Assembly: GCF_001423425.1 (NCBI RefSeq)
Contig: NZ_LMNX01000002.1
Coordinates: 682,001-746,000, forward strand
Direction of reading: 5' to 3'
Length of the DNA: 64,000 nucleotides
Origin: Rhizobium sp. Leaf306
GTDB lineage: Bacteria > Pseudomonadota > Alphaproteobacteria > Rhizobiales > Rhizobiaceae
This document shows, piece by piece, positions 1 through 8,888 of the stretch (within the stretch, counting starts at the first letter, position 1; each line of letters opens with the position of its first letter). Made by a program: the position numbers and the translations under genes. The notes under the pieces are model-generated. The model made no database searches, was not told the origin of the DNA, and was given only the letters and a program-made list of their open reading frames with translations.

Positions 1-685
1 TGCGGGCGCTGTCGGAGCCGAGGTCCTCCATGATGAAGGCGCCATTTTGCGGAATGACGAAAAAGTCGGGATTGGTTTTGCGGGCATGGTCCGTCAGCGC
101 GACGATGAAATCCACCATGCGCTGTGCAGCCTGCTTGGTGTTGGCCGGATCGCCCGGCTGCCTGTCCTTGGCCGAGGCCTCGGCGCCCCAGAAATAATAG
201 GCATCGACGATGTCGAGATAGGCGGCGTCGAAGCCTGCCTTGACGATGGCATCGAAGTCACCGGTCTTCTTGTCGTTGAAGATCAGGTCCTGCCAGTCCT
301 TGTCCCAATAGCGAACCTTGCGCGATTCCGGCCAGTCGGCGTTGACGGGACCGAGCCAGTCGGGGGCATTCGACGTCAGCTTGTCGCGGGCTTCGCCGCC
401 CGATGTCCATGTCGTCTTCCAGTAGTCGCGAAACTCCGCGGCCTCGCCGATCGAGATATAGGACGCGACCACCGAGCGACCGCCCATGCCGTCCTTCATC
501 CGGGTGATCTCGTCGGCGGTAAACCGCTCCGCATTGCTGCCGTCGCGTGTTGAATCGATGACAAGAAAATCATGCGTCGCGGACGCCAGCAGACCGGCAT
601 CGAGCGGATTGCCGTTCGTGCCCTGCAGCTCATAGCCCCAGTTGTCGACTGTGACTTTGCCGGACGACGTTGTGAAACTGACCAA
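1..685 (-). CDS. GH114-like (endo-alpha-1,4-polygalactosaminidase family) protein, 3' end outside window
   Basis: About 228 codons of the N-terminal part are visible on the minus strand and the gene runs off the left edge. The reading frame gives features typical of the TM1410/MJ1477 glycoside hydrolase (GH114-like) family: an early VDNWGYELQG strand, then YISIGEA followed by an FRDYW motif, VRYWDKDWQD, and AAYLDIVDAYYFWG with candidate acidic catalytic residues. Family members are predicted TIM-barrel hydrolases of galactosaminoglycan-type polymers. No ATG fits; the first usable start is TTG at 685, 38 bases after the stop of the upstream histidine kinase on the same strand, so co-transcription is likely. 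I see no signal peptide. The family assignment is by motif memory; the substrate is unknown. Confidence 0.7.
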   Translation of the reverse strand, partial: MVSFTTSSGKVTVDNWGYELQGTNGNPLDAGLLASATHDFLVIDSTRDGSNAERFTADEITRMKDGMGGRSVVASYISIGEAAEFRDYWKTTWTSGGEARDKLTSNAPDWLGPVNADWPESRKVRYWDKDWQDLIFNDKKTGDFDAIVKAGFDAAYLDIVDAYYFWGAEASAKDRQPGDPANTKQAAQRMVDFIVALTDHARKTNPDFFVIPQNGAFIMEDLGSDSAR

Positions 686-723
686 TTGGTGACCTGGCTC
701 GCGACTGAAGTCGCGGAGTAATG

Positions 724-2319
724 TTAAGCGAAGCTTTTGCGGCGGCGCTCGATGGGGGGGGCGTCGGCGATGGCGGGGACGCTCTGGAGGATGCGGGTCG
801 AGGGCAGGATGGCGATGGCTTCGGTGCCTTCACGCAGCTTCGAGCGCAGGATGAACTGGCCGTCGTGCTTGGCAAGGATCGCCTGGACGATCGGCAGGCC
901 GAGGCCCGTTCCCTGTTCGGCGTTCTTGATGGCAATCGATCCTTGACCGAAGGCGGAGAGTACGATCGGGATTTCCTCTTCCGGAATGCCCGGTCCGTTA
1001 TCCTTGATCGCCACATACTGGCCGCCGCCGGCGGTCCAGCCCACCTTGACGGTGATTTCGCCACCCTGGGGCGTGAACTTGACGGCGTTGGAGAGAAGAT
1101 TGAGCATGACCTGACGCATCGACTTCTCGTCGGCCCAGACCTGCGGCATGTGCTTTTCGAACTGGTCACGGATGGTGATGCTTTTCGCCCGGGCCCGCAG
1201 CTGGACCATGCCGATGCAATCTTCCGCCACTTCCAGAAGCGACAGCGAATCCTCCGTCAGATCGTAGCGGCCCGCTTCGATGCGCGACAGGTCGAGGATC
1301 TCGTTGATGAGGTTCAGGAGGTGCTGGCCGGAGCGGTGGATGTCGCCGGAGTATTCCCGGTAGGTCGGGTTGGCGAGCGGGCCCAGGACCTCGGAACTCA
1401 TCACCTCCGAGAAGCCGAGGATAGCGTTGAGCGGGGTGCGAAGCTCGTGCGACATCGAGGCAAGAAAGCGGGATTTTGCCAGATTGGCTTCTTCTGCACG
1501 GCGGCGAGCCTCGTCAGACATGGACTTTGCCACTTCGAGCTCGGCGATCAGATCGTCCTTTTCCGACTGATAGGACATCAGCGTCAGGTTGGAGCGGTAG
1601 AGGCGCTCGGCGACGTAATGGAAAAACACGACAGCCGTCGCGCACATGGCGGTAAGGCCGATATCGAGGACCTGACCCGACAGGATGGCGATGCCGAGAA
1701 GCGCCGCAATCATCGGCACGAAGCCGTAGAGAACGCTCTGGCGCAGCATGAACGTGCTCATGGCGGTGTAGGACACCGCAAACAGAAGCACCGCACCCTT
1801 GTAGAAATAGAAGCTGTCGCCAGCGCAGGTGGAGCAGCCCTGAAGCGCGAAGGCGCCCCAGCCGCAGCCGAGCAGGATATGTCCCGTCAGAAGGCGTCTA
1901 CGCCATTTCCTGGTGTCGGCAGCCGTTATCTCCACCTTGCTCGCACGGCGTGCCAGAAGCACGTTGATCGCGTGCAGGCACAGCATCAGCAGCGCCCAGG
2001 CGAAGATGTGGATATCCGGATTGAGATAGAAGCCGATGGCGGTGACGACAGCAACGACGAGCGGCGTCATCAGTGCCGCCTGCAAACCGGAGCCGATATG
2101 GATGGAGAGCATATCGCGATCAAACGCAAAATTGCCATTGGACGACGACTGCAGCCGATCACGGGTCGCACGGACAGCCTTCGAGACAGCCTTGTTGCGG
2201 TGGCTGCGCGTGCGATCGACGATATTCTTGTCGGTTGATGTGCTGACGCCGCTACTCATAGGCTGTGTACTGGGCCTGTAAACTGATATCCCCGGGGTAC
2301 TTGAGAGGCTAATCCGCAA
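724..2319 (-). CDS. Membrane sensor histidine kinase (DivJ/PdhS-like H-box)
   Basis: A 531-residue protein with about six hydrophobic segments between residues 77 and 237, a short coiled linker (253-285), a HisKA domain with phospho-acceptor His291 in SMSHELRTPLNAILGF, and a HATPase domain with N box (NLLSNAVKF, near 407), G1 box (DNGPGIP, near 440) and G2 box (GTGLGLPIV, near 470). There is no receiver domain, so a separate response regulator must exist. The H-box resembles alphaproteobacterial DivJ/PdhS kinases that act on DivK, but the N-terminus is too generic to name it. An internal ATG at 2259 (residue 21) is an alternative start. The GH114-like gene follows closely on the same strand. 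Confidence 0.85.
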   Translation of the reverse strand: MRISLSSTPGISVYRPSTQPMSSGVSTSTDKNIVDRTRSHRNKAVSKAVRATRDRLQSSSNGNFAFDRDMLSIHIGSGLQAALMTPLVVAVVTAIGFYLNPDIHIFAWALLMLCLHAINVLLARRASKVEITAADTRKWRRRLLTGHILLGCGWGAFALQGCSTCAGDSFYFYKGAVLLFAVSYTAMSTFMLRQSVLYGFVPMIAALLGIAILSGQVLDIGLTAMCATAVVFFHYVAERLYRSNLTLMSYQSEKDDLIAELEVAKSMSDEARRRAEEANLAKSRFLASMSHELRTPLNAILGFSEVMSSEVLGPLANPTYREYSGDIHRSGQHLLNLINEILDLSRIEAGRYDLTEDSLSLLEVAEDCIGMVQLRARAKSITIRDQFEKHMPQVWADEKSMRQVMLNLLSNAVKFTPQGGEITVKVGWTAGGGQYVAIKDNGPGIPEEEIPIVLSAFGQGSIAIKNAEQGTGLGLPIVQAILAKHDGQFILRSKLREGTEAIAILPSTRILQSVPAIADAPPIERRRKSFA

Positions 2320-2395
2320 ACCTTAAGAAGATGCTGCCGGGAAAGGATTTGTTTGCCATTTCCGTGAAGCTTCCGTTTTGTTGTAAGGCTCAAAT

Positions 2396-2980
2396 GTGAC
2401 CCGTATCGTTAAAATAGGCCGCGACGCCGTGTTCCTGGCGGCGTTCATCTTTCTGGGCTCGCTGATCATCGCCAAGTTCGATATCGGGCAGGGAAACGCG
2501 ATCAACGGTCCGTTTTTTGCGATCGATGGCGACACGCTGGCCGCCGGTGCTGAGCGGCTTCGGCTTGTCGATATCGATGCGCCGGAGGCTGGCCAGACCT
2601 GTGGCGATGGCAAGGGCGCAGAGTGGGCCTGCGGCGATGCGGCTCGCGAAGCCTTGTCGAAGCTTGCGGCCAGTTCCATGACCGAGTGCCGCGGCGACGC
2701 GCGCGATCGCTACCGGCGCGTTCTGGTCTCCTGCCGCCGCGGCGACCTCGACATTAACGGCGAGATGGTGCGCCAGGGAATGGCTGTGGCATCCGGTGGT
2801 TACGGACGCGAGGAGGCGGCCGCGAAGGGTGCAGGCGAGGGGATCTGGGCCGGACCGTTCGAGAGGCCGAAAGCGTACCGGGCGGCGAAGGGGGCGATGG
2901 ATGACGACGCGGGTACAACGGCGCTTGTCGATCGCGTAGGCGAGATGTTCGACCGGCTGAAGGCTGCGGTTTCGTGGTGA
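2396..2980 (+). CDS. Membrane-anchored or secreted thermonuclease-family (SNase) nuclease
   Basis: A 194-residue protein starting at GTG 2396, with an AAGG Shine-Dalgarno about 8 bases upstream (the overlapping ATG at 2394 is followed at once by TGA). Residues 11-27 form a hydrophobic signal or anchor segment. The SNase fold follows: AIDGDTLAAG, then RLVDIDAPE, carrying the Arg and Glu equivalent to the staphylococcal nuclease active site, and DRYRRVLVSC with the second catalytic Arg. Four cysteines suggest an exported, disulfide-bonded form. Its stop overlaps the start of the next gene by 7 bases, so the two are translationally coupled. Role (DNA/RNA degradation outside the cytoplasm) is from the family. 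Confidence 0.85.
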   Translation: MTRIVKIGRDAVFLAAFIFLGSLIIAKFDIGQGNAINGPFFAIDGDTLAAGAERLRLVDIDAPEAGQTCGDGKGAEWACGDAAREALSKLAASSMTECRGDARDRYRRVLVSCRRGDLDINGEMVRQGMAVASGGYGREEAAAKGAGEGIWAGPFERPKAYRAAKGAMDDDAGTTALVDRVGEMFDRLKAAVSW

Positions 2981-3627
2981 ATGGCGATCCGGCTGGCATC
3001 GCGTCCCTCGCGGCCTCGATCGCGCAGTGTCGCATCTGTCGCGATCATCCACTGAAAGGTGAAGCGGACCGCCTGCCGCACGAGCCGCGGCCGGTTGCCG
3101 TGCTGTCTGCCACCGCCCGGTTGCTGATCGCCGGGCAGGCGCCGGGCTTGAGGGTTCACGAGAGCGGTCTGCCGTTCAACGATGCCTCGGGCAACCGCCT
3201 GCGGGACTGGATGGACGTGACGCGCGAGGAGTTCTACGATGCGCGGCGCCTTGCGATCGTGCCGATGGGTTTCTGTTTTCCGGGCTATGACGCGAAGGGC
3301 AGCGACCTGCCGCCGCGTAAGGAATGTGCGCCGGCCTGGCGCGCCCAAGTGATGGCGGCAATGCCGCAGATCGACACGATCCTCGTGATCGGGCAGTATG
3401 CGAGTGCATGGCATCTCGGATCGCAGCGCAAGCCGAGCATGACAGAAACGGTCATGAACTGGCGGCAGTATTTCTTTGCCAACGAGGGACCGCGCATTCT
3501 TCCTCTTCCTCATCCGAGCTGGCGCAATACCGGTTGGCTGCGCAAGAATCCGTGGTTCGAGGCAGAGGTTATTCCAGTGCTTCGGCATCATGTGGATAGC
3601 CTGGTGCGGGGAACAAATTTCGCTTAA
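2974..3627 (+). CDS. Uracil-DNA glycosylase family protein
   Basis: A 217-residue protein of the uracil-DNA glycosylase superfamily. The visible signatures are GQAPG (residues 54-58) with HESGLPFNDASG behind it, corresponding to the water-activating and uracil-binding motif I, and LPLPHPSWRN (near 176-185), corresponding to the leucine-loop motif II. Two CxxC-like cysteines near the N-terminus (C19, C22) are present, but there is no clear full four-cysteine iron-sulfur set. GTG start overlapping the nuclease gene by 7 bases. Probably a base-excision repair enzyme; the exact family is unclear, and some members of this group are uncharacterised. Confidence 0.8.
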   Translation: MVNGDPAGIASLAASIAQCRICRDHPLKGEADRLPHEPRPVAVLSATARLLIAGQAPGLRVHESGLPFNDASGNRLRDWMDVTREEFYDARRLAIVPMGFCFPGYDAKGSDLPPRKECAPAWRAQVMAAMPQIDTILVIGQYASAWHLGSQRKPSMTETVMNWRQYFFANEGPRILPLPHPSWRNTGWLRKNPWFEAEVIPVLRHHVDSLVRGTNFA

Positions 3628-3677
3628 CTGTGCGATATTCGGGTATATAACGGAAAATCATTTCGAAAGGACGTTTG

Positions 3678-4169
3678 ATGGACCGCCTGGACCGCAAGAT
3701 TCTGCGCATACTGCAAGAAGACTCCACGCTCGCCGTTGCAGATCTCGCAAAGAAGGTCGGACTGTCGACGACTCCGTGCTGGCGGCGCATCCAGAAGATG
3801 GAAGAGGACGGCGTGATCCGCCGCCGCGTGGCGCTGCTCGATCCGGTCAAGGTCAATACAAAGGTCACGGTGTTTGTCTCCATCCGCACCGCAAGCCACT
3901 CGATCGAATGGCTGAAGCGGTTTTCCGAAGTGGTGGTGGATTTTCCCGAAGTGGTTGAATTCTACCGCATGAGCGGTGACGTCGATTATCTGCTGCGCGT
4001 GGTCGTCCCCGACATTGCTGCCTATGACGCGTTCTACAAGCGCCTCATCGCCAAGATCGAAATCCGGGACGTGTCCTCCGTGTTCGCCATGGAGCAGATC
4101 AAGTACACGACCGAACTGCCGCTCGACTACATGTTGCTCGACAACCAGAAGTCCGGCGACAGCGACTGA
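3678..4169 (+). CDS. Lrp/AsnC family transcriptional regulator
   Basis: A 163-residue regulator. The N-terminal winged HTH (about residues 3-55) contains LAKKVGLSTTPCWRRIQKME, the usual Lrp recognition-helix region, followed by an AsnC ligand-binding/oligomerisation domain (about 66-150) with the typical VVEFYRMSGDVDYLLRVVV strand-helix-strand. ATG 3678 is preferred over TTG 3675 because AAAGGA lies 7 bases upstream. The 50-base leader is AT-rich. The regulated genes are unknown: neither neighbour is an amino-acid catabolic gene, so it may act at a distance or on itself. Confidence 0.93.
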   Translation: MDRLDRKILRILQEDSTLAVADLAKKVGLSTTPCWRRIQKMEEDGVIRRRVALLDPVKVNTKVTVFVSIRTASHSIEWLKRFSEVVVDFPEVVEFYRMSGDVDYLLRVVVPDIAAYDAFYKRLIAKIEIRDVSSVFAMEQIKYTTELPLDYMLLDNQKSGDSD

Positions 4170-4285
4170 TGGTCAAGGCGCTTCACAGGGCTGTTGTTTT
4201 CGATTGCCCTTAATGAGGCCGGACCTACCTTGAGCGTGTGACCCGGTGCATGTCATGTGCCGGGCGCGAGCCTCAAGGAGACCTG

Positions 4286-5341
4286 ATGCCCACGCCATTC
4301 CTACGTTCTATCGTTGTCGTTGCTGCCGCCTTAGCCCTGCCGGGCCTCGGTGCGGCGCAAGGCGTGTCCTCGGAGCACCCGACCTATGGTCCGAGGCTGG
4401 AAGGCTTCGAGTATCCGTTCAAGACCGAAGTCTTCAGCGTGGCGGGGCAGAGGCCGGATGCCGCGGCCGCAGGCGACAGCCAGCCGCTGGAAATGGTTTT
4501 CATGGATATCGCCCCTGAGACGCCGAACGGGCGCACCGTGGTGCTTCTGCACGGCAAGAATTTCTGTGCGGCAACCTGGGAGGCGACGATCGGTCGGCTG
4601 ACCGGCGCCGGTTACAGGGTGATCGCACCCGACCAGATCGGTTTCTGCAAGTCGAGCAAGCCGGCCGCGTATCAATTCAGCTTCCAGCAACTGGCGCAAA
4701 ACACCAAAGCGTTGCTCGACGCGCGCGGTATCGACAAGGCGACGGTGGTTGGTCATTCGATGGGCGGCATGCTGGCGACGCGGTTTGCGCTGATGTATCC
4801 GGACTTTACCGAGCAGCTGGTTCTGGTGAACCCGATCGGTCTCGAAGACTGGAAGGCGAAGGGCGTGCCCTACCAGTCGATCTCGACGGCCTTCGAAGGT
4901 GAGCAGAAGACCAGCTTCGAGAGCATCAAGGCCTACCAGCAGAAGTTCTATTATTCCGGCCAGTGGAAGCCGGACTATGACAAGTGGGTGGAGATGAGCG
5001 CCGGCATGTCTGCGGGCGAGGGAGGAGATCAGGTGGCCTGGAACCAGGCGCTGACCTCCGACATGGTCTTTACCCAGCCTGTTGTCCACGAGTTCGGGCA
5101 GGTGAAAACGCCGACCCTGCTCATCATCGGCACGACGGACAAGACGGCTCCGGGCGCTAACCGCGCCAGCAAGGCGATCGCCGCATCGCTCGGCGATTAT
5201 ACCAAGCTCGGCAAGCAGGCGGCGGAATCGATCCCCGGGGCGAAGCTGGTGGAGTTCGACGATCTCGGCCATTCCCCGCAGATCCAGGATCCGGACCGGT
5301 TCCACAAGGCGCTGCTCGACGGGCTGAATGATCGCTCCTGA
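4286..5341 (+). CDS. Secreted alpha/beta-fold hydrolase
   Basis: A 351-residue hydrolase beginning at ATG 4286 after a good AAGGAGA ribosome-binding site; longer readings from 4238 would disrupt the signal peptide. Residues 1-25 form a Sec signal peptide (hydrophobic VVVAAALAL, then GAAQ). Catalytic triad candidates are Ser158 in GHSMGG, the Asp in IIGTTDKTAPG, and the His in LGHSPQI near the C-terminus; the oxyanion region is LLHGKNF. The family covers esterases, lipases and related hydrolases; substrate unknown. A 12-bp perfect hairpin follows the stop and separates it from the convergent kinase gene. Confidence 0.88.
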   Translation: MPTPFLRSIVVVAAALALPGLGAAQGVSSEHPTYGPRLEGFEYPFKTEVFSVAGQRPDAAAAGDSQPLEMVFMDIAPETPNGRTVVLLHGKNFCAATWEATIGRLTGAGYRVIAPDQIGFCKSSKPAAYQFSFQQLAQNTKALLDARGIDKATVVGHSMGGMLATRFALMYPDFTEQLVLVNPIGLEDWKAKGVPYQSISTAFEGEQKTSFESIKAYQQKFYYSGQWKPDYDKWVEMSAGMSAGEGGDQVAWNQALTSDMVFTQPVVHEFGQVKTPTLLIIGTTDKTAPGANRASKAIAASLGDYTKLGKQAAESIPGAKLVEFDDLGHSPQIQDPDRFHKALLDGLNDRS

Positions 5342-5346
5342 TACTG

Positions 5347-5378
5347 GGAACCGCGTTCGCTTCAGTGAACGCGGTTCC
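5347..5378. terminator. Bidirectional terminator-like hairpin
   Basis: Perfect 12-bp inverted repeat (5347-5358 with 5367-5378, 8-base loop) sitting exactly between the convergent hydrolase and GAF-kinase genes. No strong T-run on either side, so termination is inferred from position and stem strength. Confidence 0.6.
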
Positions 5379-5381
5379 TGA

Positions 5382-6569
5382 TCAGCTTTCCGGCACGATT
5401 GCCGGCATGCGGAAGGTGAACACCGTCTGGGTATCATCAGAGGTGACATCGATATGGCCGCCATGCGCCTTGGCGATCTGCGACGCGATGTAGAGGCCAA
5501 GGCCTAGACCCTGATCATGGGTGCCCGCATCGCTGCGGCTGAAGGGCTGGAACAGTTTTTCGATCGCCTTGCCGGTAATCGCGGTTCCGGCATTGGCGAT
5601 TTCCAATTTCAGTTCGTCCCCTTCGACCGTTCCCAGAATGCGGATCGGATGTTCTGTAGAGCCGTGGGTGATCGCGTTGCCCAGAAGGTTGGAGAACATC
5701 TGCGCAAGGCGGTCATGGTCGACATCGAACAGGCCCGGCAGCTCTATCTCGACGTCAATCTGCCGCTCTGGATGGGCAGAGCAGATTTCCGAGACGACCT
5801 GCATCAGTGTGGGGCCAAGCGGACGATCTGCTTCCCTGCGTAGACCCAGACCGCCACCAAGCCTTCCGCGGGCGAAATCCATGACGTTATCGATCAGGCC
5901 GGACATGCGCAGGATACTGCCGCGCATCATGTTGAGCACCCTGGTAGACCGCTCGCTTTGCGCTTCGCGCTGCAGGATGTTGATGCCGCCGTCGAGCGAC
6001 GCAAGGGGATTTCGAAGATCGTGGCCGAGGACTGCGATGAACTGTTCCCGCAACCGAGCCGTCGCTTCCGCATCGAGCAGACTTGCATTGGCCCGATCGA
6101 GCTTCTCGTCGGCTTCCAGATGGTAGGCAATCAGTTCGGCAAACAGCTTGAATGTTCCAACCACCAGCGGATTGTTGAGCGCTGCCGGCTTGGGATCTAT
6201 GGCGCACAGGGTTCCGAAATAACGGCCATCCGGCAGGATGATAGGCATGGAAATGTAGCTCTTCAATCCGTAGAGCTTCGGGGTTTGATGCTGGAAGTAA
6301 ACAGGGTCTTCGGCGACGTTGTCGATGACGATAACGTCGCGCGATTGCCGGACTTCGTGGCAGAGCGTCGTTTCGACCGGCAGTTCGCCTCCGGCCGGGA
6401 GGCCGAAATGGATGTTGTCGAGAACCTGGCAGGCAACCCACCGATCCTCCGTGACGCGAACCACTGCCGCATATCCCATCCCGGTCGCGCGACAGACAAC
6501 ATCAAGGATCGTTGGTACGGCACCGATACGCTGGACTGCGTCTATGTCGTCCTGAAAGTCATGCGCCAT
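5382..6569 (-). CDS. GAF-domain soluble sensor histidine kinase
   Basis: A 395-residue cytoplasmic kinase with no membrane segment. Residues about 14-150 form a GAF domain (VPVETTLCHEVRQSRD-type core, SYISMPIILPDGRYFGTLC near 104-122). A HisKA helix pair follows with His183 in AVLGHDLRNPLA, then a HATPase domain with LLGNAITHG (N box) and DQGLGLGLYIA (G box). The ATG at 6569 is preferred over the TTG directly before it. It probably senses a small ligand or redox/light cue through the GAF domain. No response regulator is adjacent, so the partner is unknown. Confidence 0.88.
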   Translation of the reverse strand: MAHDFQDDIDAVQRIGAVPTILDVVCRATGMGYAAVVRVTEDRWVACQVLDNIHFGLPAGGELPVETTLCHEVRQSRDVIVIDNVAEDPVYFQHQTPKLYGLKSYISMPIILPDGRYFGTLCAIDPKPAALNNPLVVGTFKLFAELIAYHLEADEKLDRANASLLDAEATARLREQFIAVLGHDLRNPLASLDGGINILQREAQSERSTRVLNMMRGSILRMSGLIDNVMDFARGRLGGGLGLRREADRPLGPTLMQVVSEICSAHPERQIDVEIELPGLFDVDHDRLAQMFSNLLGNAITHGSTEHPIRILGTVEGDELKLEIANAGTAITGKAIEKLFQPFSRSDAGTHDQGLGLGLYIASQIAKAHGGHIDVTSDDTQTVFTFRMPAIVPES

Positions 6570-6737
6570 CAATATTCACCAATCCGGCTGACCTTGGTCC
6601 TCCAAAATACCCTCTACCCGTGGGGCGTCGCAAGGATGTAGCCGCGCGTCCGGGTTTGCACCAGTCTGCTGTAGCTAAGGATAGAGCAACGGCCAATGTC
6701 AACGGGCCGTCGCCACGACTGCTGTCGTATCGATGAA

Positions 6738-7610
6738 TTACTTCCGCTCCAGCCTTGCCAGCAGCGAAGACGTGTCCCAACGCTTGCCGCCCATCGCCTG
6801 CACTTCAGCATAGAACTGGTCGACCAGTGCGGTCATTGGCAGGTTTGCGCCGTTGCGACGGGCTTCGGTGAGGACGATATCGAGATCTTTGCGCATCCAG
6901 TCGACGGCAAAGCCGAAGTCGTATTTGCCCTGGTCCATCGTCTTGTGGCGGTTTTCCATCTGCCAGGATCCGGCCGCGCCCTTGGAGATGACGCCGACGA
7001 CGGTCTCGATGTCGAGGCCTGCCTGCTTGCCGAAATGCACGGCTTCCGCCAGGCCCTGGACGACGCCGGCAATGCAGATCTGGTTCATCATCTTGGTCAG
7101 CTGGCCGCTGCCGACCGGACCCATCAGGCCGACCATGCGGGCATAGGCCTCGATCACAGGCTTTGCCGTGTCGAAGGTTTTCTGATCGCCGCCGCACATG
7201 ACAGTCAGCACGCCGCCTTCGGCGCCCGCCTGGCCGCCGGAAACCGGTGCATCGATAAAGCCGATGCCTTTTTCGCCGGCGGCTGTCTCCAGTTCACGGG
7301 CGACTTCGGCGCTGGCCGTCGTGTTGTCGATCAGGATCGCACCGGATTTCATGCCAGAGAGAACGCCGTTCTCACCTGTGGTCACCTGGCGCAGATCGTC
7401 GTCGTTGCCGACGCAGATGAAGACGAAATCGGCATCTTTTGCCGCTTCGGCTGGCGTTGCACCGGTGGCTCCGCCGAACTTCTTTGCCCACTCGGCAGCT
7501 TTGGACGCGGTGCGGTTATAGACCGTGACGTCGTGGCCGCTCTTTTCCTTCAGGTGGCCTGCCATGGGGAAACCCATAACGCCAAGACCGATGAATGCCA
7601 CTTTCGCCAT
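6738..7610 (-). CDS. 3-hydroxyisobutyrate dehydrogenase-family (beta-hydroxyacid) NAD(P) oxidoreductase
   Basis: A 290-residue enzyme. The N-terminal Rossmann motif is FIGLGVMGFPMAGHL (residues 6-20), the substrate-binding signature is DAPVSGGQAGAEGG (near 119-132), and the catalytic Lys lies in GSGQLTKMMNQ (near 167-177). It belongs to the group with MmsB (valine catabolism), GarR/GlxR (tartronate semialdehyde reductase) and glyoxylate/succinic semialdehyde reductases; the sequence alone does not separate these. It stands alone on the minus strand with a short leader, so pathway context is absent. Confidence 0.88.
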   Translation of the reverse strand: MAKVAFIGLGVMGFPMAGHLKEKSGHDVTVYNRTASKAAEWAKKFGGATGATPAEAAKDADFVFICVGNDDDLRQVTTGENGVLSGMKSGAILIDNTTASAEVARELETAAGEKGIGFIDAPVSGGQAGAEGGVLTVMCGGDQKTFDTAKPVIEAYARMVGLMGPVGSGQLTKMMNQICIAGVVQGLAEAVHFGKQAGLDIETVVGVISKGAAGSWQMENRHKTMDQGKYDFGFAVDWMRKDLDIVLTEARRNGANLPMTALVDQFYAEVQAMGGKRWDTSSLLARLERK

Positions 7611-7786
7611 GCCGGAACTCCCTGAATTGCTGTGATGCGAGGATTAGAACAAAGCAAGGCCGACGGGAAGGGCAAAGCGCTCGCCAGCCTAACTAGCTGA
7701 CCTGTCACGACGCTCCACCCGCCGGCTGCGGCGCGTTGGAAATTGGTTCGGTGATACCGTCGTGCAGAGCAGGGTCTTTCTTCTGA

Positions 7787-8197
7787 TCAGAACGGCTTGA
7801 TCACGGCGAGCGCCACGATCAGCACGAGACAGATCATGATGATTGGCATGCCGAGACGCACGAAGGCGTTCGGATCGCGTTTCGGATCGGCCGCCATCTT
7901 GCGCATGGCCGCCCCCTGCATGCCGTGCAGCGCGGAAAGCAGGATCACCAGCACGAACTTGGCGTGAAGCCAGCCACCCGAAAAGCCGACGTAACCGATC
8001 GCCAGCCAGAGGCCGAAGATCCAGGCGCCGGCAAGGGCTGCGGTCGTGACGGTGCGGTCGTATTTGCGCAGCGACTGGATGACGCCGACCCGGATCGTCG
8101 GGGGCACCATGGAGATGACGAAGGCGTTCACCAGCATGCCGCCGATCAGCAGGAAGTCGGAGATGAGGTGCAGGGTTTTGAGAACGAAATACAGCAT
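7787..8197 (-). CDS. CopD-like small integral membrane protein
   Basis: A 136-residue protein with four hydrophobic helices (about 5-30, 47-73, 79-97 and 115-134). The arrangement of His10 in KTLHLISDFLLIGG, RKYDRTVTTAAL, WLHAKFVL and ALHG resembles the CopD/DUF2269-like membrane family, where paired histidines may bind heme or copper. It does not carry the HemJ hallmark residues I would expect, so I do not call it protoporphyrinogen oxidase. The gene lies 3 bases after the DinB-like gene on the same strand, an evident two-gene operon. Confidence 0.6.
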   Translation of the reverse strand: MLYFVLKTLHLISDFLLIGGMLVNAFVISMVPPTIRVGVIQSLRKYDRTVTTAALAGAWIFGLWLAIGYVGFSGGWLHAKFVLVILLSALHGMQGAAMRKMAADPKRDPNAFVRLGMPIIMICLVLIVALAVIKPF

Positions 8198-8200
8198 GGG

Positions 8201-8776
8201 TCAGTCACTCCAGATCATGGATTCGGTAAAGCCGAGTTCGGCGAAGTCTTTTGCGCGCAATGCCTGTTCCTGCGGGTCCGACGGAAAGAACTCGTCGAGC
8301 TGCGGTGGGGAAACAGGGGTGGAAGACAGCATCGCATGCACCTGGCCGCGATGATGGATCTGGTGCTGGAAGAGGTGCAGCAGAATTCGATCGGCTCGCT
8401 CCACCTGGACATGGCTTTTGCGCGGGATGCGGACTTCACCGGCAAGATCGGCCTCGCTCATGCCACGACAGTGATCGATCAGGCGACGATCGACGGCGCG
8501 CTGTTCCCGGTCGAGATCGGCGAAAGCGGGGAAGGGTATCTGCGGCTCGAAGGCCGAAGCGCCGGGACAGTGCCCTTCGAGCGCACCGACGTAAAGCCAG
8601 TCCACCGTGAGGATGTGGTTGAGCGTGTGGATGATCGACGGGAAGAAGCTTTGCCGCGGCGCGTCAAGATCCGCGGCCGACAGCAGGGCACAGGCTTTGA
8701 GCAGCCGGTGATTGGCCCAGGCATTGTTATAGGCCTGGGTGAGAATATAGCGCTGCGGCCCCATCGCCACCTCCAT
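8201..8776 (-). CDS. DinB-family putative metal-dependent protein
   Basis: A 191-residue four-helix protein of the DinB/YfiT superfamily. The three-histidine metal site is visible: His54 in TLNHILTVDW and the two helix-four histidines in LFQHQIHHRGQVHAML (near 134-148). Relatives include bacillithiol- or mycothiol-dependent transferases and damage-inducible proteins of unknown role; rhizobia make glutathione, so the thiol partner is unclear. Met5 (8764) is an equally good start. It is followed at once by the CopD-like gene. Confidence 0.82.
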   Translation of the reverse strand: MEVAMGPQRYILTQAYNNAWANHRLLKACALLSAADLDAPRQSFFPSIIHTLNHILTVDWLYVGALEGHCPGASAFEPQIPFPAFADLDREQRAVDRRLIDHCRGMSEADLAGEVRIPRKSHVQVERADRILLHLFQHQIHHRGQVHAMLSSTPVSPPQLDEFFPSDPQEQALRAKDFAELGFTESMIWSD

Positions 8777-8888
8777 TTCGAAGTTGGTTTAGCCGTTCGG
8801 CACGGAGATGAGAAGATGGAAGTTGATGTGGCTGCTCCGATGATGAACGGGGGGAGCTCAATGCCTAGACAGTATCCGATGCTGGATC

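Noticed and set aside
721-2238. 505-codon plus-strand frame antisense to the histidine kinase
   Set aside because: The minus-strand frame has all kinase boxes; the plus frame has no domain.
5347-5378. EcfG promoter (GGAAC at 5347)
   Set aside because: It is part of a perfect hairpin between convergent stops and has no CGTT at the right distance ahead of a gene.
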